Shown here: piece after piece, positions 34,301 through 46,823 of the stretch | How the letters are laid out: the number at the start of each line of letters is the position of its first letter | How positions within the stretch are numbered: position 1 is the first letter of the stretch | DNA from: Zoroaster sp. YZ-2022 | Taxonomy: Eukaryota; Echinodermata; Asteroidea; Forcipulatida; Zoroasteridae | Assembly (NCBI GenBank): GCA_029582265.1 | Contig: CM055831.1 | Location: 26,202,526 to 26,266,525, forward strand | Reading direction: 5' to 3' | DNA length: 64,000 nt | Program-made: the position numbers and the translations under genes | The notes under the pieces: model-generated | Told to the model about the DNA's origin: nothing | The model's input: only the letters and a program-made list of their open reading frames with translations | Databases searched by the model: none

Positions 34301-35634
34301 TTGAATATCATTAACCATTCTATAGCACTGTGTTCAACCTAATGACCATTCTTGAATATCATTAACCATTCTATAGCACTGTGTTCAACCTAATGACCAT
34401 TCTTGAATATCATTAACCATTCTATAGCACTGTGTTCAACCTAATGACCATTCTTTAATATCATTAACCATTCTATAGCACTGTGTTCAACCTAATGACC
34501 ATTCTTGAATATCATTAACCATTCTATAGCACTGTGTTCAACCTAATGACCATTCTTGAATATCATTAACCATCTCTATAGCACTGTGTTCAACCTAATG
34601 ACCATTCTTGAATATCATTAACCATTCTATAGCACTGTGTTCAACCTAATGACCATTCTTGAATATCATTAACCATTCTATAGCACTGTGTTCAACCTAA
34701 TGACCATTCTTGAATATCATTAACCATTCTATAGCACTGTGTTCAACCTAATGACCATTCTTGAATATCATTAACCATTCTATAGCACTGTGTTCAACCT
34801 AATGACCATTCTTGAATATCATTAACCATTCTATAGCACTGTGTTCAACCTAATGACCATTCTTTAATATCATTAACCATTCTATAGCACTGTGTTCAAC
34901 CTAATGACCATTCTTGAATATCATTAACCATTCTATAGCACTGTGTTCAACCTAATGACCATTCTTTAATATCATTAACCATTCTATAGCACTGTGTTCA
35001 ACCTAATGACCATTCTTGAATATCATTAACCATTCTATAGCACTGTGTTCAACCTAATGACCATTCTTTAATATCATTAACCATTCTATAGCACTGTGTT
35101 CAACCTAATGACCATTCTTTAATATCATTAACCATTCTATAGCACTGTGTTCAACCTAATGACCATTCTTTAATATCATTAACCATTCTATAGCACTGTG
35201 TTCAACCTAATGACCATTCTTGAATATCATTAACCATTCTATAGCACTGTGTTCAACCTAATGACCATTCTTTAATATCATTAACCATTCTATAGCACTG
35301 TGTTCAACCTAATGACCATTCTTTAATATCATTAACCATTCTATAGCACTGTGTTCAACCTAATGACCATTCTTGAATATCATTAACCATTCTATAGCAC
35401 TGTGTTCAAGCTTAATGACCATTCTTTAATATCATTAACTATTCTATAGCACTGTGTTCAACCTAATGACCATTCTTGAATATCATTAACCATTCTATAG
35501 CACTGTGTTCAACCTAATGACCATTCTTGAATATCATTAACCATTCTATAGCACTGTGTTCAACCTAATGACCATTCTTGAATATCATTAACCATTCTAT
35601 AGCACTGTGTTCAACCTAATGACCATTCTTTAAT
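25362..35634. repeat. 51-bp satellite array, about 200 units (10.3 kb)
   Basis: The monomer contains GAATATCATTAACCATTCTA, TAGCACTGTGTTCAACCTAA and TGACCATTCTT, 51 bases, confirmed by spacing (25566 to 25617). ACCATTCT occurs twice per monomer, 31 and 20 bases apart. Homogeneity is very high. Recurrent variants are CTTGAAT or CTTTAAT, TTCAACC or TTAAACC, CCTAATG or CCCAATG, CATTCATGAAT, and a 52-base form with CAAGCTTAATG that adds a HindIII-type AAGCTT site. Stops occur in every frame, so it is not coding. No other gene or element interrupts it. Confidence 0.98.
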
Positions 35635-38339
35635 GGTTTGAAACCCAACTATGCAAAACTTTCTATTGTAAGATAAACAACAAACTTGTTATACCTGTCA
35701 CAGAGATACCTTCTTACCCTACTGGTTATGAATAATTAGTGATTTTTAACTTTGTATATTAATATGTATAAGTTGGGCCAGTGCCATAACCAACAATACC
35801 ATGGTTGACTGACATATAATTAAATAACAATAGGTTTAAAGCACACAGTACTGGTTAGAAATTCCTGAGTTGGAACCCCCATAGGTTTAATTTGTATATC
35901 AATGAGGTAAGTTTGGGTTTGAATAGAGTCAAAGGTGAAGGGTTGAAGATTGAATGAGAAGATGTAAATGAGATATAGATGTAAAGGATGGAAAAGGTTG
36001 TAGGTTTTTGAGGAATGTGAAGGGAGTTGTCTCCTGGACCTCATTCTATGAGGATACTCTGCTCTGCTGCAGCAATATTTTCTATACAAATCCGAGTATT
36101 TCCAGGCTCTTGATATTATTTATTTATAAGCATTCAGGTTTGCAGAATACCAACATTTTTATCAGAGTGCTTTCCAAGGCAAGTTTTGCGAGTCTTACCA
36201 AATTTTGGCGAGAGTGGAGACAAGTTGGAAGATTGACCATCATTGATTTTAATAATATATTTGACTAATGTATAAGTTATAACCATGATGTTCTTCACTT
36301 GATATTTAACCTTCAAGAAAATTAGTTACATGGAAGAAGATTGATTAGTGATTTGTCACTAGGTGATTGTTAATAACTTTCATAAATTATGGCAATGGTC
36401 GATTCATATTAAATTTCCAGATGGCTTTTACTTTGGCCAACTTATCCGATATGGTGATGGCAGAGGGCGCTATATTATGACGATGTGAGGCAACAGCCAC
36501 TTATTAATCTTATCCACTGGGTACCTGTGTGTGAACCACCACATAATCAACCATACAAGCAATCAAGTGACGGGCGTGTGACGGCAGTTACTGAACTTTT
36601 GAGACAGGAGTAAATGTTGGACTATTTCCCTTATAATATTAAAAAGATATATGGATATTGACCTTGAACATTGGAAAGAATGTCGTATCCAACCACCACT
36701 TTTTAAGGGTTTTTTGGAATTTTTTTGCAACCACTAAATAACCAGTTATTAGCTATGTCAACCGATTTTTCATTTTGTTTTTCAATATGGTCAAACTATA
36801 CATGTACATGTACATCATTCTAAAGCTCTTACCATTAATACGCCATAGTTTTGTAAGTTTTCCGAGAAATGCTAAGCCAAAGCATAAAGTGCGTCATTTC
36901 ACGAGTGCGGCGAATTACGTATATGGACGATTAATAATAGTAATACTGTAAATAGGGTTTTCAGTTTGTACGTACTTGGCCGAAGCCCTCCACATGCACA
37001 GCGCATCGCCCGCAACAAAAAACATCAAAATTTTAAATCAAAAAATTCTACTACTTTTACCTGTCGAAATCTTACATGTAATAATAATTAATAGCTCATT
37101 GGAAAGCTTATAGTCTTAGCTATCCAACAATGTACATAAAATAGCAATCGGAAGTACGTGCGAAAGCCTAGGTTTTTATGAATGAACCACTCTAGTCCCG
37201 CCCAGCCTTTCGCGAAGTGTTCCGAGATCGGGCACATTCGGCCCGTAAAAATTGCCGCGCTCTGCTGTGGGCATCCACTTTGGAGTTGTCTCCGCGCCCG
37301 AGTACATTGTGATTGACATGAAAACGGGTTTCCCTATTGAGTCAAAGGGCTCCTTTACATACCCATGCTTGCTCGATCTCCACAGCTACTCTACAACCGA
37401 AGTTACGAAGAGATAAAAAGGTAAACACCGTTTTTCAAGGTGAAATTTTCAAGTTGAAAGTTAAGAGCGGTGTCTGAATGAATTTTACACCTCTTTTCTA
37501 TCATATGTGAAAGTTTTGAGCCGTAATTGTGTTTAGTTTTGAGCGGAGAGTGTATTTTTTACACCCTTTCAAAGCTCTTATGAGGGAAACGAGTACGAAC
37601 GCTGTGCGTGTGTATCACGGTGTGTGTAGGCTGATTCAACGGTTTTGTTGCCATTAGGGATGTACACAGTGTATATGGACAGTCGGGCTTCATCGAATGC
37701 TGTATACTTGATTAAATAAAACAGGATTCCTCAAAAACTACTCGTCCGATTTTCTTGATTTAAAAATCATTGTATTTCTTTCATCAAGACCTTTAATTTG
37801 ATATAAATATTGAGCATATTGGTTTAGGAATAATGTTTCACCTGAAAACCCTACTAATGATAACTCAAGGATCCATGAGGCAATATCTTTAGTTGAGGCT
37901 GACTGCCAGGAGATTTTTTAATAATGTTTCATGGGAAAGACTATTCTGGGGAAAGGGAGGAATATGTACATGTATGATCTGGCACATGGTTCTTTATTTA
38001 TATAAAACGTTTATGCAATTTATATTTATATATTAAGAAATATACAAATCTAAAATATTTTTGTATTGACAGCAGTCAAGGTTAGGAAACCCAGTCGAAT
38101 TAGGAATGTAAACTAATAAATAACCAGCAAAGAAATAAAGTAATAAAAATAATATATTTAATATGTTATATGAAAACAAATTAATTAATTAAAGCATTCA
38201 AAAGTGAAATAGGCCCTACATGTATGTATTTACATAATTGTTTTTAATGTACATATTATTACTTTTAAACTTGCAAATTGTTGCATGAGGAAATTTTGTG
38301 TCAGATTTGAGATTTGTTAAAAAACATTTGAGATCATTC
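35635..38339. other. Non-coding flank right of the satellite
   Basis: A possible CpG-dense patch lies at ~37190-37320 (CCTTTCGCGAAGTGTTCCGA, GGCCCGTAAAAATTGCCGCG), unlike the AT-rich flanks. It could be a promoter or part of an old transposon; no exon with convincing splice sites was found beside it. Short open frames around 35820-36316 overlap on both strands and have no recognisable domain. Confidence 0.4.
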
Positions 38340-38352
38340 TCCTTTTCTACTA

Positions 38353-38805
38353 CGTCTTCAACGGCTTCAAAATCGTGCTGCAAAATTAATTTTCATGGCT
38401 AAAAAGTATGACCATGTCTCCCCTCTCCTACGACAGCTTCACTGGCTTCCCGTTCGAGACCGGATTGATTTCAAAACATTGACTATTGCCTATAAATGTG
38501 TTACTGACTCTGCGCCATCCTATCTCTGTGAGCTTATTATACCATACCAACCTAACCACAGTGGACTCCGTTCAAATTCTGATTCCTGGATCTTCAAAAG
38601 CCAACTACACATTTAACTGCGGCTAACAAGGGTTTCTATACTGCTGCACCCAGCATGCTTCTTCATTGAGTCAATTTAAAACATCTCTCAAGACTCATTT
38701 ATTTTAGGCACTGTGTATTTTTAAATTGTACTTGCATCTCAAGTACAACTGTGTACTTGTGTAAGAGCGCTATATAAATGCCTTCATTGTATTGTATTGT
38801 AACAC
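38353..38805 (+). mobile_element. 5'-truncated CR1/L2-like LINE relic (C-terminal end and 3' tail)
   Basis: The frame reads RLQNRAAKLIF, then SPLLRQLHWLPVRDRIDFKT, then APSYLCELI, the conserved end of CR1/L2-type polyproteins downstream of the reverse transcriptase. In this version a 4-base A run near 38596 ends the frame early (73 codons from 38395); the other version of the locus has 5 A and stays open to 91 codons. Later SSLSQFKTSLKTHLF is readable in another frame, so an internal piece is lost. The 3' end is GCGCTATATAAATGCC followed by an ATTGT repeat. Confidence 0.85.
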
Positions 38806-40857
38806 TCTAACAAAAGAAAGACAGAAAACAAATATGCAACAAATATAAACAAAAAAGAAAAACATTATGAGAAATTCACAAAATAGATTGAAACATAAGG
38901 CCTAAATATATTGATGGGAAGTTTAAATTTTTAAACAAGATCAATAAAAAAAATTAAAAAACTCAAACCCCTTCTACAACTTCACAAATAATAAATAAAT
39001 CATGAAGATGTAAACAAGGAATGAATTCTTCAATGAAACAGGGAACATTACACATTTGAAAACACATGTGTATTTTTGACAATGGTATAAAAAATAATGA
39101 TTCATAAATGCCCAAGACAGTTAAGACAATCTGATTGGATAAAACATGGTCATGTAAGGGTGTACAAGTATTAATGAATGGATTACAATCAATTTACATA
39201 TTGAAAAAAATACTTGTAATATGGGCATGTAAAGTAATTTCATTTCAACAAAATACATTAACAAGAAAATAGCAGTCACATAGGTTTTCACCACCTAAGA
39301 TGGCGCTCCAAAATAACACAACAAATTCAGACGGCAATTTTATAAATGTTTTGCCGAGCAATGCGACACACGTTTCACCTTAGAAATTCCACTTTTCAGG
39401 TAAAGTAGTCCACTAAACATAGAAATGCGTGATTATAAGGAAACCTTAGCATATTAGGGTCTAAAATTACATTTTTATGATAAACTTTGCATTTTTAAAA
39501 AGAAAAACCTAAGAAATGCATTATTTCATGACTGACTGCACCGATTTCAAATCTGAAAAGACCGAATGACACAGTTTATTGTTCTATCCCTTTGACCTTT
39601 TAAACCAAGTTAATAGGCAATTTTAAACTGGTTTAAAGTTATTCCAAAATAACCTTTCAGAGTGCCATCCACAGTGAGCCATTGCAAAAATGGCGACAAG
39701 TTCATAAGTTGTCGGCTTGCAATGCTCCAAAAAAATCATCCAAGAAGACGCAGAAATACAGTTTCAAGGTCGGTAAAGCTTTTGTAACATAATTTTAGAG
39801 ATATTTTCCACATAATTCCTAAATTTGGGGGTTCAAATCAAAATAATAATTGTTCGGTGACGATTTAAAAAATATTAATTTTGCGTACAACCAGAATAGG
39901 AAATGTTAATAGCGCGATTACGTTGACATTGCTACAGTTAGTTTTTGCTTTCTGTACACCCAAAAATTATCTTTAATATCCACTTTTATAATGGTTTTTG
40001 GACTTTATTTCCCTTCTAAAAAAATCTTCCCCTTCAGAATATATATAGAAGAATCCTGCCACTGCGCATTTACAATGACCGTGTCGGTCACTAACGGGAA
40101 AGTTGACAAGATCAGACTGACATGACTTGAGGAAGTCATTGTATACCAAAATGCCTGATTTTTTCATGAAATAAAACAACCAGGAATAATTTGAAGTATA
40201 TGTCCATCATCCATATGTTCTCCACCTTACTGGGTAGGTAAGATTACATTATTAGCTATAATGAACAAGAAAAATTGGCAGTTGGATACGACATTCTTCC
40301 CTGAACATTTGCTGTGCGTACCAAAGAGGGTCATATATTTTTCATTACCCTGTGGAACGCCAGTGAGGGTGGTATTTATTTATACCTGTTGTATAAGGCT
40401 TGTATTATAGTATGTCAGGTTTATAGAAGTGCTGTGGAAGAGTTGGAATATACATGTACTTAACACTGGTTTTTGGGTGTAGGCGCTATATTTTGCTCAT
40501 TTTAGAGTTTAAAACAAGGTTTTCAGAAGGTTTGAGAGTAGGTGAATCTTGAGTAGGTTCAAGCTGTTTGCTATTTTGAAGACGCTTTGTGAGACACATG
40601 TCTTTGTTACATCCTATTACACTGTTGTCTTGGTGACATCCTATAATACTTTTTGTCTTGATAACATGCTAGTGGGGTGTTGAATAAGTAGATCCGATAA
40701 TTCAAAATTTTGTGTGAATTTGTAAATATTAATTAGAACTGAATAGAGATGTAATTAAGGTGATAATCTTGATAAATAAAATAATAGGAATTTAAGAATG
40801 TGTGAGTGGTGCATTTATTTATCATGGTTTGAATACTTTTAGTAACCAGGCCATTTT
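38806..40857. other. Non-coding, nothing recognised
   Basis: AT-rich. A 68-codon minus-strand frame at 39973-40179 lacks recognisable features. Two ATGGCG-containing, YY1-like motifs (39299 and 39691) are noted without further support. Confidence 0.4.
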
Positions 40858-40977
40858 AGTTCTGACAATACCCGTTATATGACCTTATCGTGGGGTATTA
40901 TTTTCAGTCACTGAGTTAATCTACAACTAGCACTCTAATTCCATGCCCTGTTGAACGTGATGATATTGTCCCTTTAA
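40858..40977. mobile_element. Fold-back MITE, TTAA family, right half only
   Basis: It starts inside the element (GACCTTATCGTGGGGTATTA), passes ATTCCATGCCCTGTTGAACG and ends GATATTGTCCCTTTAA with TTAA at 40974-40977. The left half is absent. Confidence 0.75.
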
Positions 40978-41112
40978 TGCCCTGCTGCTTAGGAACATGT
41001 GTAGCAGTTTCAATTAGTACAAAGAAACTCTTGATACTTAGGTATTTTTAGGCAAAAACTCTTTAAGACGATTTAATTTAAGTGTTTTTTTGTTAAATTA
41101 ACAACCTCATGT

Positions 41113-41410
41113 TTAAAGAGACACTATACCGTCACAATCAGAGCAGGACTTTCAACAGGGCATTGAATCAGTGTCCTAGTTTAAGATGAACACGGTAACT
41201 GAAAGGTAATGGCTCTTTTATGCAGCAGCAATGGTAATATGTCCTTATCATCATGTGGGGTATTATTTTGAGTCAGTGAGTTAATCTAAATCTAGCACTC
41301 AGATTCCATGCCCTGTTGATTGTGTGACCTTATCATGTGGGTATTATTTTCAGTCATTGAGTTAATCTCTAGAGAATTAGCACTCCAATTCCATGCCCTG
41401 TTGATTGTGA
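41113..41410. mobile_element. Fold-back MITE, TTAA family, with duplicated right half
   Basis: The left end is TTAAAGAGACACTATACCGT and the left arm includes CAGGACTTTCAACAGGGCAT. The right arm appears twice: ATTCCATGCCCTGTTGATTG ends at ~41321 and again at ~41408, with a partial core between them. The terminal TTAA on the right is missing, and the element runs into the 88-bp array. Confidence 0.75.
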
Positions 41411-41893
41411 AGATTGGGTTCTTAATTACAAACCTGAGATTCAGTCATAATTAACAATTCTTAGGGACATAGCTAAGCCTTCAACAGCAATAGGTTTGGG
41501 ATCTTAATTACAAACCTGATTCAGTCATAATTAACAATTCTTAGGAACGTAGCTAAGTCTTCAACAGCAATAGGTCAATAGGTTTGGGTTCTTAATTACA
41601 AACCTGATTCAGTCATAATTAACAATTCTTAGGGACATACAAATGTAGCTAAGTCTTCAACAGCAATAGGTCAATAGGTTTGGGTTCTTAATTACAAACC
41701 TGATTCAGTCATAATTAACAATTCTTAGGGACATAGCTAAGTCTTCAACAGCAATAGGTCAATAGGTTTGGGTTCTTAATTACAAACCTGATTCAGTCAT
41801 AATTAACAATTCTTAGGGACATAGCTAAGTCTTCAACAGCAATAGGTCAATAGGTTTGGGTTCTTAATTACAAACCTGATTCAGTCATAATTA
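41411..41893. repeat. 88-bp tandem array, about 5.5 units
   Basis: TTTGGGTTCTTAATTACAAA recurs with steps of 82, 88, 96, 88 and 88 bases (GGG at 41416, 41498, 41586, 41682, 41770, 41858). The 82- and 96-base steps reflect a missing AGGTCAAT-type block and an extra ACAAATGT. Confidence 0.93.
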
Positions 41894-41911
41894 AGACTGT
41901 AGTTGATTATT

Positions 41912-42411
41912 NNNNNNNNNNNNNNNNNNNNNNNNNNNNNNNNNNNNNNNNNNNNNNNNNNNNNNNNNNNNNNNNNNNNNNNNNNNNNNNNNNNNNNNNN
42001 NNNNNNNNNNNNNNNNNNNNNNNNNNNNNNNNNNNNNNNNNNNNNNNNNNNNNNNNNNNNNNNNNNNNNNNNNNNNNNNNNNNNNNNNNNNNNNNNNNNN
42101 NNNNNNNNNNNNNNNNNNNNNNNNNNNNNNNNNNNNNNNNNNNNNNNNNNNNNNNNNNNNNNNNNNNNNNNNNNNNNNNNNNNNNNNNNNNNNNNNNNNN
42201 NNNNNNNNNNNNNNNNNNNNNNNNNNNNNNNNNNNNNNNNNNNNNNNNNNNNNNNNNNNNNNNNNNNNNNNNNNNNNNNNNNNNNNNNNNNNNNNNNNNN
42301 NNNNNNNNNNNNNNNNNNNNNNNNNNNNNNNNNNNNNNNNNNNNNNNNNNNNNNNNNNNNNNNNNNNNNNNNNNNNNNNNNNNNNNNNNNNNNNNNNNNN
42401 NNNNNNNNNNN
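41912..42411. other. Assembly gap of exactly 500 N
   Basis: A round-number run of N, as used for a gap of unknown size. The sequence before it ends in AGTTGATTATT. The sequence after it is a version of an earlier part of the window. Confidence 0.99.
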
Positions 42412-43241
42412 GTAATGTATATATATAACACCTTTTTAAAACACATTACACTAAAGTTTTCGTCATGTCATTAAAACCTTTAATAAAATGTTGGAAAGTT
42501 TAAATACTTACGAACGAATTGGTTCAAGTTAAAATTTTAAAGTTTTTAATGTTTTAATGTTTTTTTCTAAAAATTCTTCTAATTAAAAAAGTTGAAAGAT
42601 CCATCTGGGGTCCATATTTATGAGCAAATATATCTCTCTTTGTGCATTTGTTGCCTTTCTTGTAATTTGGAATTGGGCCCCCTAGCGAAATTAAATTGCT
42701 AGCAAAATTCTTGTTTTGTTTTTGATAAATGATTTCGGACAAAAACCGGGTATACAAACTTCAGCCCTTCCTTCCTCTCCTCCTCCCCCTTCCTTTTCAA
42801 TTTTCCTCCTTTCCTTCCAAAATCATCCTTTCCTCCCCCCCCAAATCTGCCTTCCTCCCATCCTTCGCCCCCGGTCCGTCCTTCCCTTTCCCGGTCCTTC
42901 CCTCTCCTCCCCCTCCCTTCCCCCCCCCCCTCCCCTACCCCGTTTCCCCCGCCCAAACCCGCCTGCCTTAAGTTAGGCTGCCTTTACTCGCCCCAAACCC
43001 TTCCCTCCCCCAACCGGTTTCCTTCTCTCCCCCCCCCCTCCCCCTCCCCCGTCCCCCCTCATTTCGTCAATAACCCCTCTCTTCTAATTTCTTTTTTTCC
43101 TCCTTTTTTTTTCCCCCTCAGGTCCCCCCCTCAATTTTCCCTCCTTTTCTCTTTTCCCCTTTCCTTTTTCCTTTTCTTTTTTTTTTCCCCCCGATTTTCT
43201 TCTTTTTTTTCTGGGGTTTGCCCCCCCCTGGCTACCTACTG
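42412..43241. mobile_element. hAT-like element, right part, second version (corrupted)
   Basis: It corresponds to 19323-20290, including the pyrimidine tract and the end (CCTGGCTACCTACTG). The 8-bp duplication is reduced to TGTTCT. Confidence 0.85.
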
Positions 43242-44100
43242 TGTTCTCTCTGATTGATAATTTTTTCCCCTTGTTACTCTAAACACTGTGCTGGGTTTTT
43301 TTACCGATAAAAATGACCACTTGCCTTTTTTTCTTGGGGGTAGAAAATTAAAATGATTGCCAGTTCTTTCAATAATGTTTTATTAACCTTATAATTCTTT
43401 TTCCTCCCTTACTTAAATTTTCAGTGTTTTCGGGGGGTCCGTCACAAATATAACAAATTATTTCTCTTACAAAGGCTGTACGTTTTTTTCCAAAAGCAGT
43501 TATCTGGATCACACAACTCCTTTTTTACTCATTTTTGGGCCCAAATTCTATATTTATTCCCTTAATTTTGGGAAATTTTGTTCAAACAAATAAAAATTTT
43601 TAAACCCCCTTTCAACAATTTTTTTAACTTCAGTGTTCCCGTCACTCCCAGAAGCTCACCCAGGCTTTGTATCAACTTTTTAATCTCCTCTTTTTTAAAA
43701 TAGTCAAAAAGTGGAATAAAATTCTGGAACATCGGCTGATGATGTCAACAGTCCCTCTTTTAAAAACGTTTACAAAAATTTAAAATTTAAGTTGCTCAAT
43801 GATGCTTTTTAATTCTTAATTTTTTGGGATCTCCTGCCAATGTTATTGTTGAATTTTTTTGTATTTGTCAAATAATTTTGTCTTTTTTAAATTAAGGGAG
43901 GGTGGGGTGGGAAAAGGAAAAAAAACCTATTCTTTTTTTCCTCAATGTTGACAATTTTTCTTTTATAAATATTTTTTTTTTAAAAATTTTTTTTGCATTT
44001 TTACATCTTGATATTTTTAATTATTTGTAACAACGTTCTTGTTGTCAACATTGGAATATGTTTAAAAAAATAATGAAAAAAATGAAATGAAATGAAATTT
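43242..44100 (+). mobile_element. LINE 3' part, second version (corrupted)
   Basis: It corresponds to 20291-21240. The endonuclease SDH motif region and the C-terminal region are recognisable in DNA, but no long frame survives because of many small deletions. It ends in the same AAATGAAATGAAATG tail. Confidence 0.85.
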
Positions 44101-44439
44101 TTACCTTTCAAATATAGATTATTGTACACTTTTAAAAATGATAATCTTCATCAATTGTGTAATAACAATTGTCAACAATAACAAACTGTTTTTTAGGTTT
44201 TTCCCGTCCCAATAATAACTTTAGCGATCCCGGGGGGGTGGGGGGGCCCTTGGGGATGAAAAACCCCCCTCACCCTTTTGGGGATTTTCTTATAGGCAGT
44301 TCCTGGAAATTTAATGAAGGGAATGACCTTCATTTCCTTTAAAGAGACCTACTTTACATCTCTTAATTTGAAAAGGGTTTTTTTTTCTAATTTTACCTTA
44401 GGTTGGGTTTATATAAATCAAGCACTGTACATTTCAATG

Positions 44440-44935
44440 AGGATATTCCCTTTGGGTCCCTCCTGGGTTAAATGACGGTCTAGGGCCCCAACTCAAGTTC
44501 TGGTGTTTCCCGCAGGGGGTTTGGGGTTTGAGCCCCCTCGTGACACTTGTATCCTTAAAAAAGGTACAACCCAAAATTCTTCTCCCTTTGGATGGGACGT
44601 AAACCGTTCCTTTGTAAATGCGAAATGGATTGTCGTGGCCGGCGGTCTGGGGCACTGAACTCAAGGGGGTTGCCAGCGCGGTGTGGTTGAGCCCCGGCCG
44701 TGACCCTGTGTCCACAAGACCCAAAACCCAAATTCTTCTCCACCCCGGGTTAAATGGGGCCTGTGAAGGCGAGATGGTTTGCTCTCTTTCCTAGAAATGG
44801 GCAATTGGGCTGTCCCCAGGGAGCTGAGATGGTTTTAGGAATGATTTAAGCCCCAGGCCTTTGGGGAAAAAATATAATGCGCGAGCGCCATTGTTTTGGA
44901 ATGCGCTATTAAATCTTCATTTTTATTATTATTTT
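44440..44935 (+). mobile_element. tRNA-Leu SINE pair, second version (corrupted)
   Basis: It corresponds to 21652-22202. The heads are damaged (for example GGCCGGCGGTCTGG), but ATTGTCGTGGCC, the Deu-like GGATGGGACGTAAACCG and the ATT-rich tail remain. Confidence 0.8.
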
Positions 44936-45284
44936 ACGTCTCTTGTAGGTCTTCAAAATCTACAAGATGAAAAATTATCACTATCTTTCCCCTACTTTCA
45001 TCAATTAAAACCTATAAATTTTTTAGATGGTGGTTTCATTTTGTATTATTTTATCTCATCATTTTTTGATCAAATAATTGATCAAATCAACATTAAATTA
45101 ACTAGTTATCAAATGAACAATTATTACATTAAAACAATTTGGGAAAAGTTGGTATAAGTATCAACATTCTGGGAAAGTATCTTGTTTGAAGTTTTTTCTT
45201 TGAAAATGAATTGTAATGTAAATTTACAAAATTTTTTTTCTTAAAACTTTTTCTCAAAATTCATCATTTTTGTGATAAAAAATT

Positions 45285-46174
45285 CGATATGTCCTGGGTT
45301 CTTAATCATCGAGGGTGTGAACCCTGTGATTTACAAAACATTACCATGCCTCAGACTATTTACATGTGTCCTGGGCTTTAAAATCATCTGAAGGATGTGA
45401 ACCCCTAGTGATTTCAAAATTACCATGCCTCAGACTAGTGACATGTGTCGGGTTCTTAAAATACATCTAAAGGATGGAACCCTGAGTGATTTACAAGGCA
45501 TTACCATGCCTCAGACTAGTGACTATTGTGGGTTCTTAAACTACATCTGAAGGAGGGAAACCCCCTGGTGATGTTAAAAAGGCATTACCATGCCTCAGAC
45601 TAGAACATGTGTCCTGGGCTTAAACTACATCTGAAGGATGTAAACCCCCTGGTGACGTTATAGGCATTACCATACCTCAGACTAGTGATATGTGTCCTGG
45701 TTCTTAAACTACATCTAAAGGATGTGAACCCTGTGATGTTAAAAAGGCATTACCATCTCAGACTAGTGACATGTGTCCTGGGTTCTTAACTCATCTAAAG
45801 GATGTGAACCCTAGGATGTTAAAAAGGCATTACCATGCCTCAGACAGTGACATGTGTCCTGGGTTCTTAAACTACATCTGAAGGATGTGAACCCCTAGTG
45901 ATGTTAGTAAAGGCATTCCATGCCTCAGACTAGTGACATTTTCCTGGGTTTTTAAAACATCTGAAGGATGTGAACCCCTAGTGATTTACAAGCATTACCA
46001 TGCCTCAGACTAGTGACATGTTCCTGGGTTTTTAAACTACATCTGAAGGATGTGAACCCCTTGATGTTGGTAAGGCATTACCATGCCTCAGACTGTGACA
46101 TGGCCTGGGTTCTTAAACACATCTGAAGGTTTGGAACCCTGGTGATGTTATTAGTATTACCATACCTCAGACTA
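45285..46174. repeat. 86-bp array, second version (corrupted)
   Basis: It corresponds to 22591-23535, about 11 units with scattered 1-4 base losses. Confidence 0.88.
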
Positions 46175-46199
46175 GCACACACCTCAAATAATTCATAGA

Positions 46200-46256
46200 T
46201 GTCTCCCATCCAAGTACTGACTACGGTCAATGTTGCTAAACTCTGGCAATCATGCC
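46200..46256 (-). pseudogene. 5S rRNA-like fragment, second version
   Basis: It corresponds to 23564-23620. TGTCTCCCATCCAAGTACTG and the following bases are intact apart from one lost G. Confidence 0.6.
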
Positions 46257-46823
46257 ACAAATTTATGAAGAAAAAGGCATTCATGATTTTTTACAGAATA
46301 TATTTTAAAATGAAAGCAATTCAGAAGGAAATAATTTCTCAGGATGATCGATACCCCCTTTACAAACTTCACATCAAGTTAGCTTTCATATAATAATTGT
46401 GTTTTTGTAATCAGGTCAAATTTAACAATGGTCTACCATACCTTTTACAATTTTGTTATATTAAAAAAATAAAGTATGAGATTAAATTTTTGGAACCCAG
46501 TGGTTTTATTTTGTAATCGTATTCTTTCTGATAGTTTTCACTATATTTTCCACACATCAATGAAATAACTCAAATCTATGCTCTATGTGTCTTTGCTAAT
46601 TAATTTTCAACATGAATATTGTAGATGTTGTTTTTTGAAATTCTCCTCTAATTTGTCCATAATCTGAGAGAGACTGATATTTTATTGACTATTATTAAGT
46701 GTTTTAGATCAGATTGTAATAAATTAATTTGACTCTTTGTTTTCAATCAAAAAAAATATTATAACAAGTCAATTCATTGTTTTGTTCCCCAATCTCCTCC
46801 TCAGTTGGTGATGTAATTTAAAA

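Noticed and set aside
25362..35634. Regular repeats that might suggest a CRISPR array
   Set aside because: There are no unique spacers: the whole 51-bp unit repeats. The genome is eukaryotic.
41903..42446. Long open frames on both strands across 41912-42411
   Set aside because: They run through N bases of the assembly gap.
42699..42976. Gly/Arg/Glu-rich and Pro/Ser-rich frames on opposite strands
   Set aside because: Same pyrimidine tract as 19741-20210, in the corrupted second version.
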